From Campylorhamphus procurvoides (lineage: Eukaryota; Chordata; Aves; Passeriformes; Dendrocolaptidae), in NCBI GenBank assembly GCA_013396655.1, contig WBMV01008435.1, positions 372,001 through 436,000 of the forward strand: DNA of 64,000 bases, written 5' to 3'. This document shows, piece by piece, positions 25,389-40,300 of the stretch. Numbering within the stretch: the stretch's first letter is position 1; every line of letters starts with the position of its first letter. The notes under the pieces are model-generated. The model was not told the origin of the DNA, ran no database searches, and worked only from the letters and a program-made list of their open reading frames with translations. The position numbers and the translations under genes were made by a program.

Positions 25389-28300
25389 CTACAAGATTAA
25401 AGAAAAACTAAATTACAAAAGGTTGCCAATAAAATGAATCAAACAGTAGCAGAACCATGTGTCTCTGTACTAACATCCTTTACAAAGAACAACAAGGTTT
25501 TGCAAATAAGTAATCAAGGTTGATGCATCATCAACTGTACAGTACTTTCAAGAATATATTAGCTAAAATTGCCTATAATTAAATACAGAGAACCAAGATT
25601 AGAATGCCTTTAATTTGCAGAGTCAAGTACTGCAAACACAGGCCCTGCCCACCAAGATGTCAGTACATGGGAGGATATTATCCTGGGAATACAGTCCATT
25701 TTAAAATCCATGTGCCAGCATTGGAACTAGGAGTTCAAGTTTTAGGGACCAAGACTTTCAAAACACAGTATCTCTCAAGGCCCAGGAACTGCTGTAAATG
25801 GACAGAGTACACAGGACGTGTAACTCAGACTCCAATAGACACAGCATCAGCCAGTGTGAAAGTGCTTAATAAACAGCCTGACACCTTGCCATCAGAATAC
25901 AAAGTAGTTGTGGTTGATCTTCATTTGGACAGTGATTCAACAGAATTTGTGGGTGCTGAGGTCCCACTGACTGAAATGAAACTCAGGTATATGCTTCACT
26001 GCTCTGCTGGACAAAATAACCACAAAGGCAGGGGTGGCAATTCAGAAAAGCCCTGTGTTACTGAGGATGAGGAGCTGTATCACTGTAGGTATTCAGGTTC
26101 TGCAGAAACACTCAGCTGAAAGGGCCTAAGGTTAATGTGCTCATACTGGTTATGATTAGCACTTTTATGTTTTCAACAACCAATGATTTTAACATTTGTT
26201 GAAATATTGGGGAGAGTTAGAAACATCTACAAGGACAGAGGCCAGGCCTACACTAGGAATGCATTATCCTTAGATGAATGCAGTGTATTTTGGCAAGAGG
26301 GAGTTTCTTCTGCTATAACCTGTTTCAACATCTCCCTTGTGGGAGATGCCGCCCCCAGCTTTAAATCTCTTCTCCCTTTCTCACATGTGAGACAGTGGAT
26401 ATCATTTGCTAAGGTCCTTGCCTCATGCACCGAGTGGGATGCTGGGGAAGGGGCTCCTCCAGCCCCTGCCTGGGTGGGAGGCTGAGCTCAGCTCCCCTGT
26501 CCAGTGGAGCACACACCCTGCCCAGGGCAATGCCACCGTGCAATGCTGCAGCCACTCCACTCCCCCCTCAGCCCATGGGGGATGTAATTTGTGGGCAGGC
26601 TGGATGTGGTTACACAGCAAGAGTGCCACCACACTACAAACTTAACGGGAAATATTGGTCTAGCATGGTGAGGAAGTCAGCTGTGAGGTATTCACAGTTC
26701 ATAATCATGGTTAGCGTGGCTTGTGATGACTCTGAAAAGTGCAGCTTTGTGTGCATAATTTTACATACATGAGAAGCTTTGCTGGTACACAAGCAGCAAT
26801 CAAATGGTACCTCTTTCCCCATCCCTGACCAGTGCTGCTACACACACAGATCCAGCCAAAGAGAAGCTTAAGATTCTTCTATGCAGTTTTGAAACCAAAT
26901 GGAAAATTCAAATAGCGCTAAGGCACGAGCGTGTTGTTCCTTTCAGACTCATAATATGCAAAATACAACAACTCAGTGCTCAGATATTCATAAATTCATC
27001 AGGCTACAATAGGACACTCTAGGCCAAGGTACAGTTTTGCAGCTCTATGGACTGAGATGGCCAGAGTTACCTGCAAAGCCACAGTGGGTGACAGGAGACA
27101 ATCAGCCTGACAGACTAGCATTTCCCAGCTCTGCAGGCAGAAGGCTGCAAATGGATGCTCTTCCTGTATGCCTTGACACAGAGGCAGGAACACTAGCTCT
27201 GCACAAACTTGCTGGTATTTACTGGTGCCCAGACAGCAAGGCCCTGGCTCCCTTAGTCTGATTCAGTGCATTCTGGTCTAGTGCCAAAACCGAGCAGCTC
27301 AAGGCCCATCACTGGTTCAGCCCCATTGTAGCTGCCTCTGGGACAGCTCCAGGTGTGGGAGGGCCAGAGAACAGCCCTTCCACCATCTCTTATTTTCCCT
27401 TCCCCATCTCCTCCCAAACACTACCACAGGGCCACCCACCTTAGACCATGAGATAGCATCTTCTGCTATCTGCAAATAGGATCAATTTCAATAGACTCAA
27501 TAAGGAAAATAAATTCTGTTTTAACTTCAAGCATAGATGTTTGTCCCAACAGAGCTCCCACCTGAATTCTGACAGTCAGATTAGTTTTGTTTTCCTGCAG
27601 ACTGCACTTCACAGCGTGGAATAAACTTTGCAAGTTTTTTAGTGCTATCACCACTGCACCACACTGCTTTGCTAACATGAATAGGCCAATGCTGTATTCC
27701 AAATCAAACCTACTGCAAGATGAGTAGAAAAAAAGATATACACCAAAGATTAAACTGTATGGACTAACCCTGTGGGTATTAACAGACTGTTAAGGAACAC
27801 TCATATATTTTTGTCATGTAACATCTCACATACAAAAATAAGGGTTGAGAAACTATCAAGTCATCCATTTTAAACAGTACAATTAATCATCAATGCCATG
27901 AGACCACAGTAAATGAATTAAAAGTCAATTTGAGTTAACCTAACAAACAAACAAGCCCTTCAACGTCTTTTGGAAAAGAGCCTTCCCCCTCTCCCAGCTA
28001 CACAAAACTTACCTTCAATGAGATGTTTTGCTTGTGTTGACCTAAATCTAATTGTTTTAAAGAAACATATCAATCAAAACAAGCTTCCCAAATGCCCCAT
28101 AACAATTTACATGCACAACCAATTTGATGGGTGCTCAGGGACCTTAGCTTTCTCCCTGGCTTTGCCTACACTCTGTTGCGTGTGATCCTAAATAGTTGCA
28201 CAATAGTTGTATAACACAGGAATATTCATATTTACTGTTAATATAACTGTTGCTCTGAGATTTTTGATTGAGAAGAACTGGACATGGTAAGAGGTCTTCT

Positions 28301-31300
28301 GTAAAAAGCAAATAACTTTTCAGGCTACAAAATTTTCACTTTTTTCTTACTGTTTATTTCCCTTGCAACTTGGTGGAAATAAATACTAATAAGACAGAAA
28401 AGTCCATACCACATGAACTGAATAGTCTTTTTACAAGGAAGACACTAGATTTTGCTTTTAGAGTGGTGTGTTGTTTTTGCAGTGTCTTTGTGGGCACTGA
28501 AACAATAAAGAGTATCACAAGTTTAATCTGTATCATCCCAAGGGACCTCATTTCAAATTCTGATGGGGGTCAATGGAACAAAAAAGCCATCTGGGAAGAA
28601 AAATGCAACTTCTCAATATGGAAAGTTTAATGCAAAGTGAGCTTGGTCATTCTTACCAGATAGCACTTGATATTAAGGCTTTATCTACAGCCCATCTGCA
28701 TACATAATGAACAGACACAGTTATAAAAAAGCAGTATCTTCTACAAAGATCAAAAGTCTAGGAAAAAATCCTCTTTAAAAATGTGGCATTTAAAAAAACC
28801 CCAAACACCTAATCATTTTTTCTGAATCCATGTGAAAAACAGACTGCATCATGCACTCCATCCCTCTGAAAAGAAAAACCTAAACTATGGAGTAAAACAA
28901 AATACAGTTGACCATCCACAATTTTCTCCATTTTAATTGTTTTCATGCAGGAACAGAAATAACATTTTCTTGAAAAGAAGCACTTCTATTTTTCTCTGTT
29001 CTATTTACTTGACAAGAAAAACTGTTTTGCTTTCTGTCTTACCTGAGGCAGAGTGCCTTTGACTAATGCAGGGATGTCTGCTTTGGAATAACCAATTGCA
29101 GCTAAGCCATCATCAACATTCAGATCAAATAGGAATTTCCGGAGTGCGTCTGCCAAAATAAGCCCCGCATCTTTGATTCTGGCAGTGCGGATGTCAGCTC
29201 CTAAAATAAGACATAATGCCTTGACTGTAGGGCGGAGAGAGCGGAGGAAGCCTGTTCTGGACTTAATTTAATCATAATATCAGCTGAATACATATTCTTG
29301 CATAGCAGTCACTGCCCTAAAAGCAACATGAAGTAAAAAGAGGAATTAATTTTACAGTTGGGGTAGTTTGTGAAGGGTGAAATAAAACAAGATCAGAAGC
29401 AGGTAACTGCTGCCAAAAAGACTAACTGCCTTTCCCTCTGTGCTTACAGGGAGAAGCACTTTTCAGTGTGACTAAGTGCTGGGAGGAAAGAAGCGAACGC
29501 ATGAACATCGATGGTATTTATTTTTATGGACAGCGTGCCAAATGCTAACTCCATTGTAATGCCTTGGGTTTGCTGACATCTAGAGGACTGTTCTGTTCAA
29601 TTACACATTCATATAGAGGACTAGAGCATGCAGGCTGAAAAAGGCAGGAGATGGCAGGGAAGTGTTCAGGGGGCCGACTAAATCCTAAATTTAATGCTAT
29701 TTGAGTATGTGCTGATTTGTGTAGGATAATGCAGGACTGAAGAGGAGGAGGATCTTTGAAACATCTACAGAACAGAAATGAAAACATAAGGTGAAGGATT
29801 ACTAGTATCTCTTACTGAATAGCTTGCTTCCCCTTCTTCACTGAATGGTCAGGACCTACCTGAAAGTAATAATAAAAGCTTGTCCAGACAGAAGACACAG
29901 GTCCCTCCACATGATTTCTTTTCAAAGTAACCCAAGCTAAACTGGTTCTCTGTGTAACCTCAATGATGTTGCACCAGAACTATGTTATGTCCAAGTGCCA
30001 TACTGAGAGATGAGTAAGAGCACGAAGCAGCTACAGGAAAAATATTTCTTGTGATCCTCATGCAGTTTAGTGTAGCATTCAAAGGGAGTTAAGTGAACAG
30101 AAGACCTACAAGCTCATTTGAAGAGCTCAGATATTCAGGTGGTAAGACTGGCACTACTATAGCAGATAATGTTTGGGAGAAATTGATAAATAAAGATGTG
30201 ATGGAGTCTTGTACGAAGTCTTGCGCTATTGGGATTCTGACACAAAGTCTGAGTTTATCCTGGGTTTTCCTGTGGAGGAGTAACTGAGACATAAATACAC
30301 TACCTTCAGATAGTAAAGGAAAGGGAGGAGGGTAAAACATGACAGTAAATGTGACAGGCAGTTTTAAAAGATTGGTTAATTTTTGTAATCTCTTTTTGTT
30401 CAACTTAAGGATACTTCAGTCTTTCATTGCGCTTAGAAAATTTCTGGCCACACACACACCTATTTCAACTACTTAAGAATCCACCCAGGGAGGTATTAAG
30501 CTTTTTCTGGATGTACCCAAATTCACAGCTGTACATACACACAACATAGCTATTTAGTAATCTGCTTCATGTCATGAAATACCTTCTTAGTCAGTGCATT
30601 TGGCAGCATGACAGATTTGAATCAGATACGGTAGTCAGTTGGACTCTGGACTGGAGTCAGAAGTAAACACCCCAGATGGGAATTAATAAATTCAACTCCA
30701 TGTGACATGTTTTCAGCAGAGTCCCTTTACAGCAAGGCACACAATGACATAGTTAAAAATTGTACCAAGAAAATTAACAGATCTTTTGGAGACAGAATTT
30801 ATGGCAGCAGTTAACACCACAAAACCTAAAGGAACTGCTTTTCAGCCACTTGTTTTAAAATCAAGAGTCAGAGTTCAAATTCTCTGACATGCTGTGCTGA
30901 CCAGTTATCCAGAAACATTTTCTTTGTCTAATATTAGTTCTGTGTTACTGCTGTAGGAACACAAATGTTTCATAGTTTTGTATATGATTTCACCTAGGTT
31001 TGTGTTTTGACCATAGGCAGGACTGCATATTTTAGAGGAAGACTGAACAACCTCACAGACAATGCTTATGAAATAAACAGAACTTTCCCCCAGTGTAGTT
31101 TTTCTGACCATGTTTCACACCTTCTTTAAAATACTGTGATATTTTCACTGTCTATATGAAAGTCCCACTCTTTCCTAGGGATGCTTTCAGATTATGTATA
31201 CAAGCAAGTCATAGATGTGACTGGATTGCTGTGACTTGGACACAGAAGGCTGACGATACAAGGGACTGAACACAAATTTTCCAAATACCAGGAGAGATGG

Positions 31301-34300
31301 CTTAACCACTTTCTCTCTGCACTGCTGTGCATGACTGTGACTGCTCCTTAGCCAACATGGGTATTAGCAGCAGTTTACAACACAAAGCCTAGTGCAGACA
31401 AAACACCTGATTTTAGACATAAATACATCAGCTCGTTGCAGAGCTGTGCTGTCACAGCTCGACTGCTAACAGCTCTGAGTTACTGCACTGGAAGCTGGTT
31501 TATTACACACAGTCATGGTGAGGGTGCAATTAAGAGGTATCCTTTCTCTAGGACAAGTTTCAGTGATGGGTTGCACAGATAACAAAGCACTGTATAGAAA
31601 GGAACCTGTAAATGAGTTGTCAGCCTGCAGCATTTACTTCCATTCTGCTAAGAGGTAGAAAGGGCCACTTTGTTTGTTAATCCACTTCCTAGCCATCACA
31701 TGTGTCCACAGGATAGCTTCTCCATGCTTTCCCTTGACATCAGCCACTGAGAAATTCTGACACCTACAAACAAGCTTAGGCCTACATTAGAAAGACCGAA
31801 ACCCACAGTTGTGTGCCATGGAAAAAGAGCAGGAGTGATTCAGAACATTACTATTTTCTAATCTGTTGTCACAGCAGAGAATTTGTTAGGCAAAATCTTT
31901 CCTTTTAGCTAACAAATGCACCTCAGTATTTGTTCATTTTATGGTAACTACTCTCCATAAAGCACCAAGAGATAAGCCACTTGCAGCCACTCTCATTTGA
32001 TTTGTAACAGACCTACAGTTAATTTCAGCCGTCCAGCTTCCTAGCCAGGCTGCAGATTTCTCCAGCTTGCTCCTCTAACCAATCATTTGATATAAAAATT
32101 TAGTGTTATTCTACATAACTTTGCATTACATGTAACTCCAGAATCTTGTCTCTTAAACTTAGACCCCCCCAAAACAACCAGTGACAATTGCTTGCACACC
32201 ATTTTTTTCTTCCTAAAGTATTTTTGAAAGAATTCCATTTGTACATGTAAGCTGTATCCATGGAGATTCCTACCTAGAATCTCTGCAGCTTCCAAGTGCC
32301 GCTCAGGATGTACCTGTGCTGTGAAAGCGAACACTGCTGGGGATGTCAGCACCACAGAAAGACCATGTGGCTGGGGAAAAAAATAGAAGAAAAAAAGAAT
32401 ACAATCACATTAAGAGGATACGTACTTTTAACTTCAAAGTGCTGTAATGTTCATTAACAACAGATAACTGAAGTGTTTAATACAAAAACAAAGATAAACC
32501 AAACTTTACCACTAAAGAGTGATCCACATTATAATCCTTTGGTTTATAAGTTTTCACCAAACCAGAAATAGGGTAAGACATTCCATGGCTGGAACAGAAA
32601 GTACAGAGAAAGTGGTTAGGGCAGCTTTCCTGGTATTTGGAAAATTTATGTTCAGTCCCTTGTGTGGTCAGTTTTCGGTATGCAAGTCTCTTCAGTACAG
32701 ATGCTCAAAAGGTACTGACATACAGCCATGGTGTGGATATTATGTACAGACAACCCTCATCCCTCTGCACCTCAGGGACATAGCTGTGAAAACCAGTACC
32801 TCCTTACTTTATGTGAAATTTTATTACTCCACTGACTGGACTGAAAGATGTTCAGTTCCTGAAGTAATACAGATATGCCAAAAAAATCATGATGCACATC
32901 CCTATGTGATCACACTACTTCGGAAAAATAAACATTAATGTTAAGGTATAATTAAAAGAGTAGACTTGCTCAAATAAAATGAATGAAAGAAATGTCTCTG
33001 AAAAGAATGACTGCTAGTAACTTCACACAACTCAGGCTTAGGCTTTGCTTCTCTGAGATTTTCATCCAAATGAAACTACATTGCCTTGCAATATTAATTA
33101 CTGCTCATTTCAGTCTGCTGATTGCCTACCGTACAGACAAACTTGCAGACAATTGCATCAGTTCAGGAAAAGCACAAGATTACCTCATTGCTGTCTCACT
33201 GAAGAAAATCTGGCATGAACTCTAACATTTTAGATGTTGTTGACTTTTTTTTTTTTTACTTTGATTGTCACTATCAAGGAAGGTAAAGAAGGCCACGTTT
33301 TGTAATTTTTACATCATTGGATTTGAGTATCACAAGCCAGAATAAACAATCCTTATACACGTGAATGCCCAGAGTCCATCAACTTCTCACAACACACAGC
33401 TCCCTTAGCATACACAGGCCAGGCTACAATCCACTACCATACATGCAGCAACAAAGGCAGCAATGTCTTTGACAATCTAAGTAAACACTAGCTAGAAGCT
33501 GACCTCAGATGGGGTTACTATTTATTTGTCTGTACTCACCAGAGATGCACACCAGCATTGCCAAAGCCAATACCAGCAAAAGCACTTGCCAGGTGCATGT
33601 TGGCTCTTGCTTCACGATCTTCAGGGTTTCTGATGGCTCTGTGCACCACGGAGGAAACAGGACCAGCGAATTCACAAACAGGTTGGTGATTCAGGAGGGA
33701 GAAGAGAGAGAGGGCTTCTTTAGGGACAGACAGACAAAAATCTCTACAATAAGCTGATATAAAAATGCTGGAAATAGGATCAGGTCACACTTCAGTAAGA
33801 GAACAATCCTGCTTCTGGATCACTAAGTACTGGTTCAGTGAAGGGCAAGCCTCCTTTCACCTTTGCAAACCTGACTAAATCAATTGAACTTAACCATATT
33901 CACCTCAGTGGTGATTTAAACAATTCTGCTTAGGAGCTTTGGCCATTCTATGTATGGCTCCAAGATCACTCCAGCTTTCTCACCACCTCATTAGGTGCTG
34001 GTCTAGACCCCATCACCTGTGCGGGAAGAAGACAGAGTTCCTTGCCTTCCTACACCTCAGGATCTTTGTGTAGTTTGACAACCAGGAAAAAGAGCCTCAT
34101 GAATAGATTCTACGTGAACAAGAAAAAATTATTTTGACTAGCTAGATACTGTAAAAAGTCTTTTACAAACCCCCTCCTGACTGATCTTCAGTAGAAGTGT
34201 ATATAGCATATAAAAGCTGTATAGAGACTAAAACTTTATCAGTAGGGATCAAAACCAACTCCCAGTTAAGTCAATACTTCTAAATTGAAGGTCTTCTGAG

Positions 34301-37300
34301 TATGAGTAGGTTTTCGATAGATGCATAATTTTGCACATTCGTAAGTGCATGTGGTTAGTACCTTAACGTACACTGAAAGTCACAGAAGTTACATCAGTAG
34401 TATTTTTCTCAGTTAGTTACATATTCCCCTTATACTGTCATAGAAAGGAGAGTCTTGAAAAATATGTAAATGATCCTTAAAATACCTTTAACAGGACTTC
34501 TCATATAGAGTCACAGAGGCGTTAAAAAGCTACCCCCTCAAGACAACCTATTAACCCCAATTTTACTTGAAATTTTTTTTTGCTTCATTTAAGAAAAATC
34601 CAGAGGAGGAGATGAAAGTCTAATGTCACAGCTTGCCTTATTTTAGCCTAGAATTCAAGTTCTTCAGAACATTCCTTTCAGGACACTGAAGGCTGAACAT
34701 ACTGCAAGGGAAATGGCTGTTAAATGCATTACCTTTTCAAGTATTTAGCCACAATACGCAGAGCATGAAGAGCCCAGACATCACTGACAGGGTTGCTGCC
34801 TTGGTAAGCTGGTCGGTTGATTGGATTTGAAGGGCAGGGACTGCGCATGTTGTAAGGAATAGCAGTGTACGATTCTAGAGCATGGCTAACAAACATTAAA
34901 AAAATAATTATTTATGGGAGAGAGCTCCATGTTCTGCCCTGCTGTCCTTTGAATGCAGGTTCTTATTTACTTCTGGTGTTTTAACAGTTGCCAAGACCAG
35001 AAATACAATCTCATAGACAACTGGGAGAATGCCAGGCAGGCCCCTGCAGAGCACTTCACTATCCAACAAACACACAGATGGCAATCCAAACACAGTCACT
35101 ATCCATCACCTCACACCATGCTTAAAGGGTGGATGCATTGGCACCTCGGTGTGTAATGCTTTTCACTGAAGAGTGCTGTACACGTGCAATGGGTGCATTT
35201 CCTTTCTGTGGGGCAGGAAGTGTAAGAGGCTTTAGCACTGAAAGCATCATAAGGTTCCTTTCTTTTAGAAGTATCAACTTTAAAAAAATTAGGGGTACGA
35301 TAATTAAGCCAACTGGAACTTCCAACAGTCTCATCTCCCAGATACTGGTGAATCTTACCACATAAAGAAGGGGCACTGCCTACATGGCTACATTTAGATG
35401 TACAAAACTACAGACAAACAATTTTCATTGATGAACAAATGCCTTGATTCCATTACAGACATTGCAGATGAGGGTACTTCACCAAGCTTGAGGAATCAGT
35501 TTCATTGCACCTCTGTTACTTTAACATACACTGAACCCAGAAGCAAAGTAAGCTCTGGCTCTCCAGATAGAAATGTCAATGTATTTTGTGCAATTAAAAG
35601 CTGTAGGTTTAAGTTGAAGAAAATTTTGCACCAAGTGAAATGCAAACTATGAGAGAGGTTCCAGAGATGGCGATGATTGGGTGAAGACCTGCCAGCATCT
35701 CACAAGCCTTTAAAAATTTTTACTGACACATCATGACTTTTGTTAGAAAATCCTTGTTCTCTATTCCCTGTCACGTGTGTGAGACAAGATAAAATGTTGT
35801 TACAATTCTGATTAATCATCTTCATGATCTCTTTAAAAGGGACCCTCTTTCCTGACAACAACCATCCTGAAAGCAAATGGTTTCTCCAGTGCACTGCAAG
35901 GACATTAAAATTTCTGCAAATGAGTGATCTGTTTCCATACATTCTGAGAGACAGTGAAACCAAGTAAGAGGAAAGTATAACAGAGCTCACCTTAACAAGA
36001 ACAGCAAAGGGAGAAAAAAGATCTCCCTATTCCTCTCTCAAAATATATTTTTTTCAACAATCACCATAGTAAAAATTCAAAAATGTAATAATTTCAAGTA
36101 GCAGCCTACACAGAAAACTCACCAAAGCACATCAAAGCCACTGTTGGCCACAATTCGTTCAGGCATAGACAGTGTGTGTAAAGGATCAATAATGCCTAAT
36201 GTTGGCTTAATGGCTCTTGAAGCAATACCTGCAATATGTAAGTGAGGCAAACGAGTTAAAGATTTTTTGCAACAAAATAGGACAAGACCAGATTAATGTT
36301 CAAAATATCACAATAAGGAGTGGAAATTATTTGAAACTATGAACATAAAAGCAAGGAGAGGGAAGGGAAAATAAGGAGTATCTATGAATGCAAGTCTCAC
36401 TGATGCTGAAGTCCCTGCAGCAGTTATCTGATTTGAGACTTTTGCCTGAAGCAGCAAAAGTGTTCTCTCTGTTTGCAACCCTCCCGGAGCAGCCTATACT
36501 TGCAAAGTGTCTGTGCTGGATGGTATCTGCAGTATTCTTAGATTTGTACCTTCTGGGAACAATCAGAGGGCAAAACTGGTATGTGTCTACAATAAACTGC
36601 TATTGCCAATTGCTGTCTTCATCATCTTGTGTTTTGGTTAAAGGGGCACAGAGGTAGCTCTGAGAGACAGACAGACAGATTGACTATGTATAGGCTAGAA
36701 AACTCTTGAGAAATGGTCAGAACCCATTAGCACTCTCATTTGGCTCCCAAGTACTGCAGACTGCGTAGCATATAAAATCCACATGTTTAGAAGTAAAACA
36801 GCTATGAAGTTCAATATGACATTTTAGCCTTAGTCTTTATTTGCCAGGGATGAAAAGGCCGAAGGAAGACAGTCCCTCACTTGCACAGCATCCCAGGCCT
36901 GAGGTTTCAAAAGTCAGGAAAAGGAACATTTGGTTGCAATTACACAACAAAGAAACAGAAGTTTTAAAAGCAAAAAGAAAAATACGGAGGAAATAAGGAA
37001 CAGTTGGTTGACCCTGAATATAAGTAGAAATTTCCTCTGCAATTAACATTTTCTGCCATTTAAGGACTTGAAAGATTTTAGTTTCCTGTTTTGCCTTCAA
37101 ACTATAATCTGATGTATTACATAGGTATTTCAATATGTTAATATGTTATAAATTTAATTCAAGGAGGAAATCTTTAAGCTCTTCAAATTTGCCTTGTGGC
37201 AGTTGAATAAAACAAAATGACACCTGAAATGACATGCAGTATTCTCTCTTTTCAAAGTGGGGAAATAACAAAAACATTGGAAAAGCAATTGTATTTCATA

Positions 37301-40300
37301 ACATTAAAGAAAAAAAAACACAAAACAAACAAAAAAATCCCAAAACAAACCAGCAAAATCTCACCGGTTTTAACTTTTAGTTCTTTGAAGTCAAAAATGG
37401 CAACACCAGTGGTTTCACTTCCAGTGCCAGATGTTGTAGGAACTTAAAAGGAAAAATGGGGATAACACAAATAAGTAAAATAAAATGTTGCAAAATAAAT
37501 AAATAAAAACCACAATAGTAACACCACCAAAACCACAGGAACCAGGAAATCTTGGAGGTATCCCTGATCTGAAGCCAACAGGTCAAAGAGAAACTGCTAC
37601 TTTGATCTCTTTTCTCAGAGCTAAACAAGAAAAACCAATGACAAAAACTCTGACTTTTACAGAAAGTAAACAGCAAAATTGCTGCTGAATACAACTAGAG
37701 GAGAAGTGAGCCCAAAGGAAGCTGAAACAGCCATGGTAAGCTGATTCCAGCAGAAATACCACAGAGATTGTAGAACAATTCTGCTTCCCCCAAGCCCTCC
37801 CTCTCCACACACCCTCCTCCTGCTTTACCTGCAATCAGTGGCTTGAGGGGAACAGTGACGGGCTTCCCTTTTCCAATAGGAGCATTGACATAATCCAAGA
37901 ATTCTGATGTAGGGCTGGCTGCATACAGATTGGCAGCTTTACAGGTGTCTATTACAGACCCGCCTCCGACAGCAACATAGGCATCAAACTCTCCCTTTTT
38001 GGCAAACTTAATGGCATCCAGGAAACTTGGAAAACAAGCAAGGTGTTCCAATTAGTCAGGATAAAACCAGTACACAGGGAAACTAAATATTAAGACCAGC
38101 ATGCAGATCACAAGGAGGTGTTGAAACAGCCATATGGAAGGCTGGAAGGGCCTAAGCACTACTTGGAGAGATGCACAGACAGAAGTAAGTAGTACCTTTG
38201 GTCTGTTGGCTCCACCCGGACATTATCATACATCTGGAAGTTTATACCATATTTTGCCAAGGAATTCAATACTGCATTTACAGGAGGGAGCTTGGACAGG
38301 TTTTTATCTGTCATCAAACAAACTCTTCTAGCACCAAGATTCTGCAGGTCCTACAACCACAATGAAATTAAAACCCAAATGACTGGTATAAAATCATACA
38401 CTGAACACTTTAAAAACTAATCCAAATCAATGAAGCAATTAATAATAAAAAAATCTCAATGTTAAAACAGCTTGTTACTGTAAAGTTTTTAAAAGCATAT
38501 CAGCTGAAGAAAAAGAACATTAACCACACACATAATACATTCTAAATAATTCCAATGCTGTTTTAAGGCAGAGGTTCTGTCTAATTTAACTTACTATCTG
38601 ACTGTTATCTGACTTTACTGATTTGAAAATAGAAAAAAAAAGAACTGTTAATGCTCGAAATGCCAAGAAAGCAGGCAAAATGATAAATGAAAGAAAAAAC
38701 AACGATAAAGGCAAACCGGAACAATGAACTCAGGTGAATCATCTCACACTGCTGAAACAAAATTTCTACATTTTCACAGTGCAAGCTCAGAGCTGAATGA
38801 GTATCTAACTAATTTAATGGGAGGTCTCTAATTCATTTTAATGAGCAGGAGAAGATACAAAAGTGATCTTGAGAAAATCCTGATGAGTCACCAGGATTCA
38901 AAACTTTCTGAATTGAATTCCCTGTCTGAGATAAATATTGTTGTATAATCCTAGCAAATCATCAATTACCTAATTACGTCTCAAGCTGCATTTCATGTAC
39001 TCCCTTATACCACAGCAACATCAATGTAACATATTTCTGTTCTTTACCCAGCAGTATTTTCCAACCTTTTTACACTGACCACACATACCTCAAAGCAATG
39101 GAGATTCATACACACTACATATAAATTTTCCTTTATAAAATGGATTGATAGCATCATCAGCCCTTTAGAAGGTAACTTTTCACCAGAGATGGACTTACAC
39201 CACAGCAGCTTACCATGCCAATCTCTTTTGTAACTCCTTCTCCATATCGGATGTTCGAAATGGCCATCTACAAAAAAAAGCCAAACAACAACTGCAGCAC
39301 TACAGGCTGGGGACAGAGTGGCTGCACAGTGGCCAGGCAGAAAGGGACCTGGGGGTTCTGACTGACAGGAAACTCAACACTAGCCATCAGTGTGCCCAGG
39401 CGGCCAAGAAGGCCAATGGCATCCTGTATCAGGAATAGTGTGGCCAGCAGGACCAGGGAAGTGATTCTTCCCCTGTACTCAGCACTGGTGAGGTTGCACC
39501 TCGAGTACTGTGTCCAGTTCTGGGCCCCTCAATTTAGGAAGGATATTGAGCTGCTGGAGTGGGTACAGAGAAGGGTAACGTGGCTGGTGAAGGGTCTGGA
39601 GGGCAAGTCTTATGAGGAGCAGCTGAGGGAGCTGGGATTGTTCAGCCCGGGAAACAGAAGGCTCAGGGGAGACCTTATTGCTCTCTAGAACTACCTAAAA
39701 GGAGGCTGTAGTGAGGTGGGGGTTGGTCTCTTCTCCCAGACAACCAGCAGTAGAACAAGAGGGAACAGGCTTAAGCTGCACCACAGAAGGTTTAAGTTAG
39801 ACATTAGGAAGTTCTTTAGAGAAAGTGATTGGGCACTGGAACAGGCTGCCCAGGGAGGTTGTCGAGTCACTGTCTCTGGAGGTATTTGAGACTGGACGTG
39901 GCACTTAGTGCCATGGTCTAGTAGGCAGAGTGGTGTTAGGTCAAAGGCTGGATTCCATGACCTCAGAGGTCTTTTCCAACCTAGTTTATTCTATGAACTT
40001 TTTCATCTGGAAAAATGGAGAAATGGCATCCACTCCCACACAGTCAAAGTGCAATACAAATATGTAATAATGCAAATATTTGTTGAATGCCATATTTGAC
40101 AATTAGTATTTTGCATACTACTTTTAAATAAAATACATTTGATTATTAAATCTACCTCAAATGCATAGTCTCTATTTCCCCAGGTAGGCTGCTCGGGAAC
40201 TGGAATGGAAAAGAAACAGTAAAATTAGGGAACAAAAGGTGATTTCAATCTGTTTCTCAACACCAGAGTTGACAGACTCCCCTGCTTTTAGAAGCACTAA

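Noticed and set aside
30868..30890. tRNA T-arm-like GAGTTCAAATTCTC hairpin
   Set aside because: No matching D arm, anticodon arm or acceptor stem in the flanking 70 nt.
39392..39688. 98-codon frame with reverse-transcriptase-like sequence
   Set aside because: It is the degenerate end of CR1 ORF2 within a truncated element, not a functional gene.
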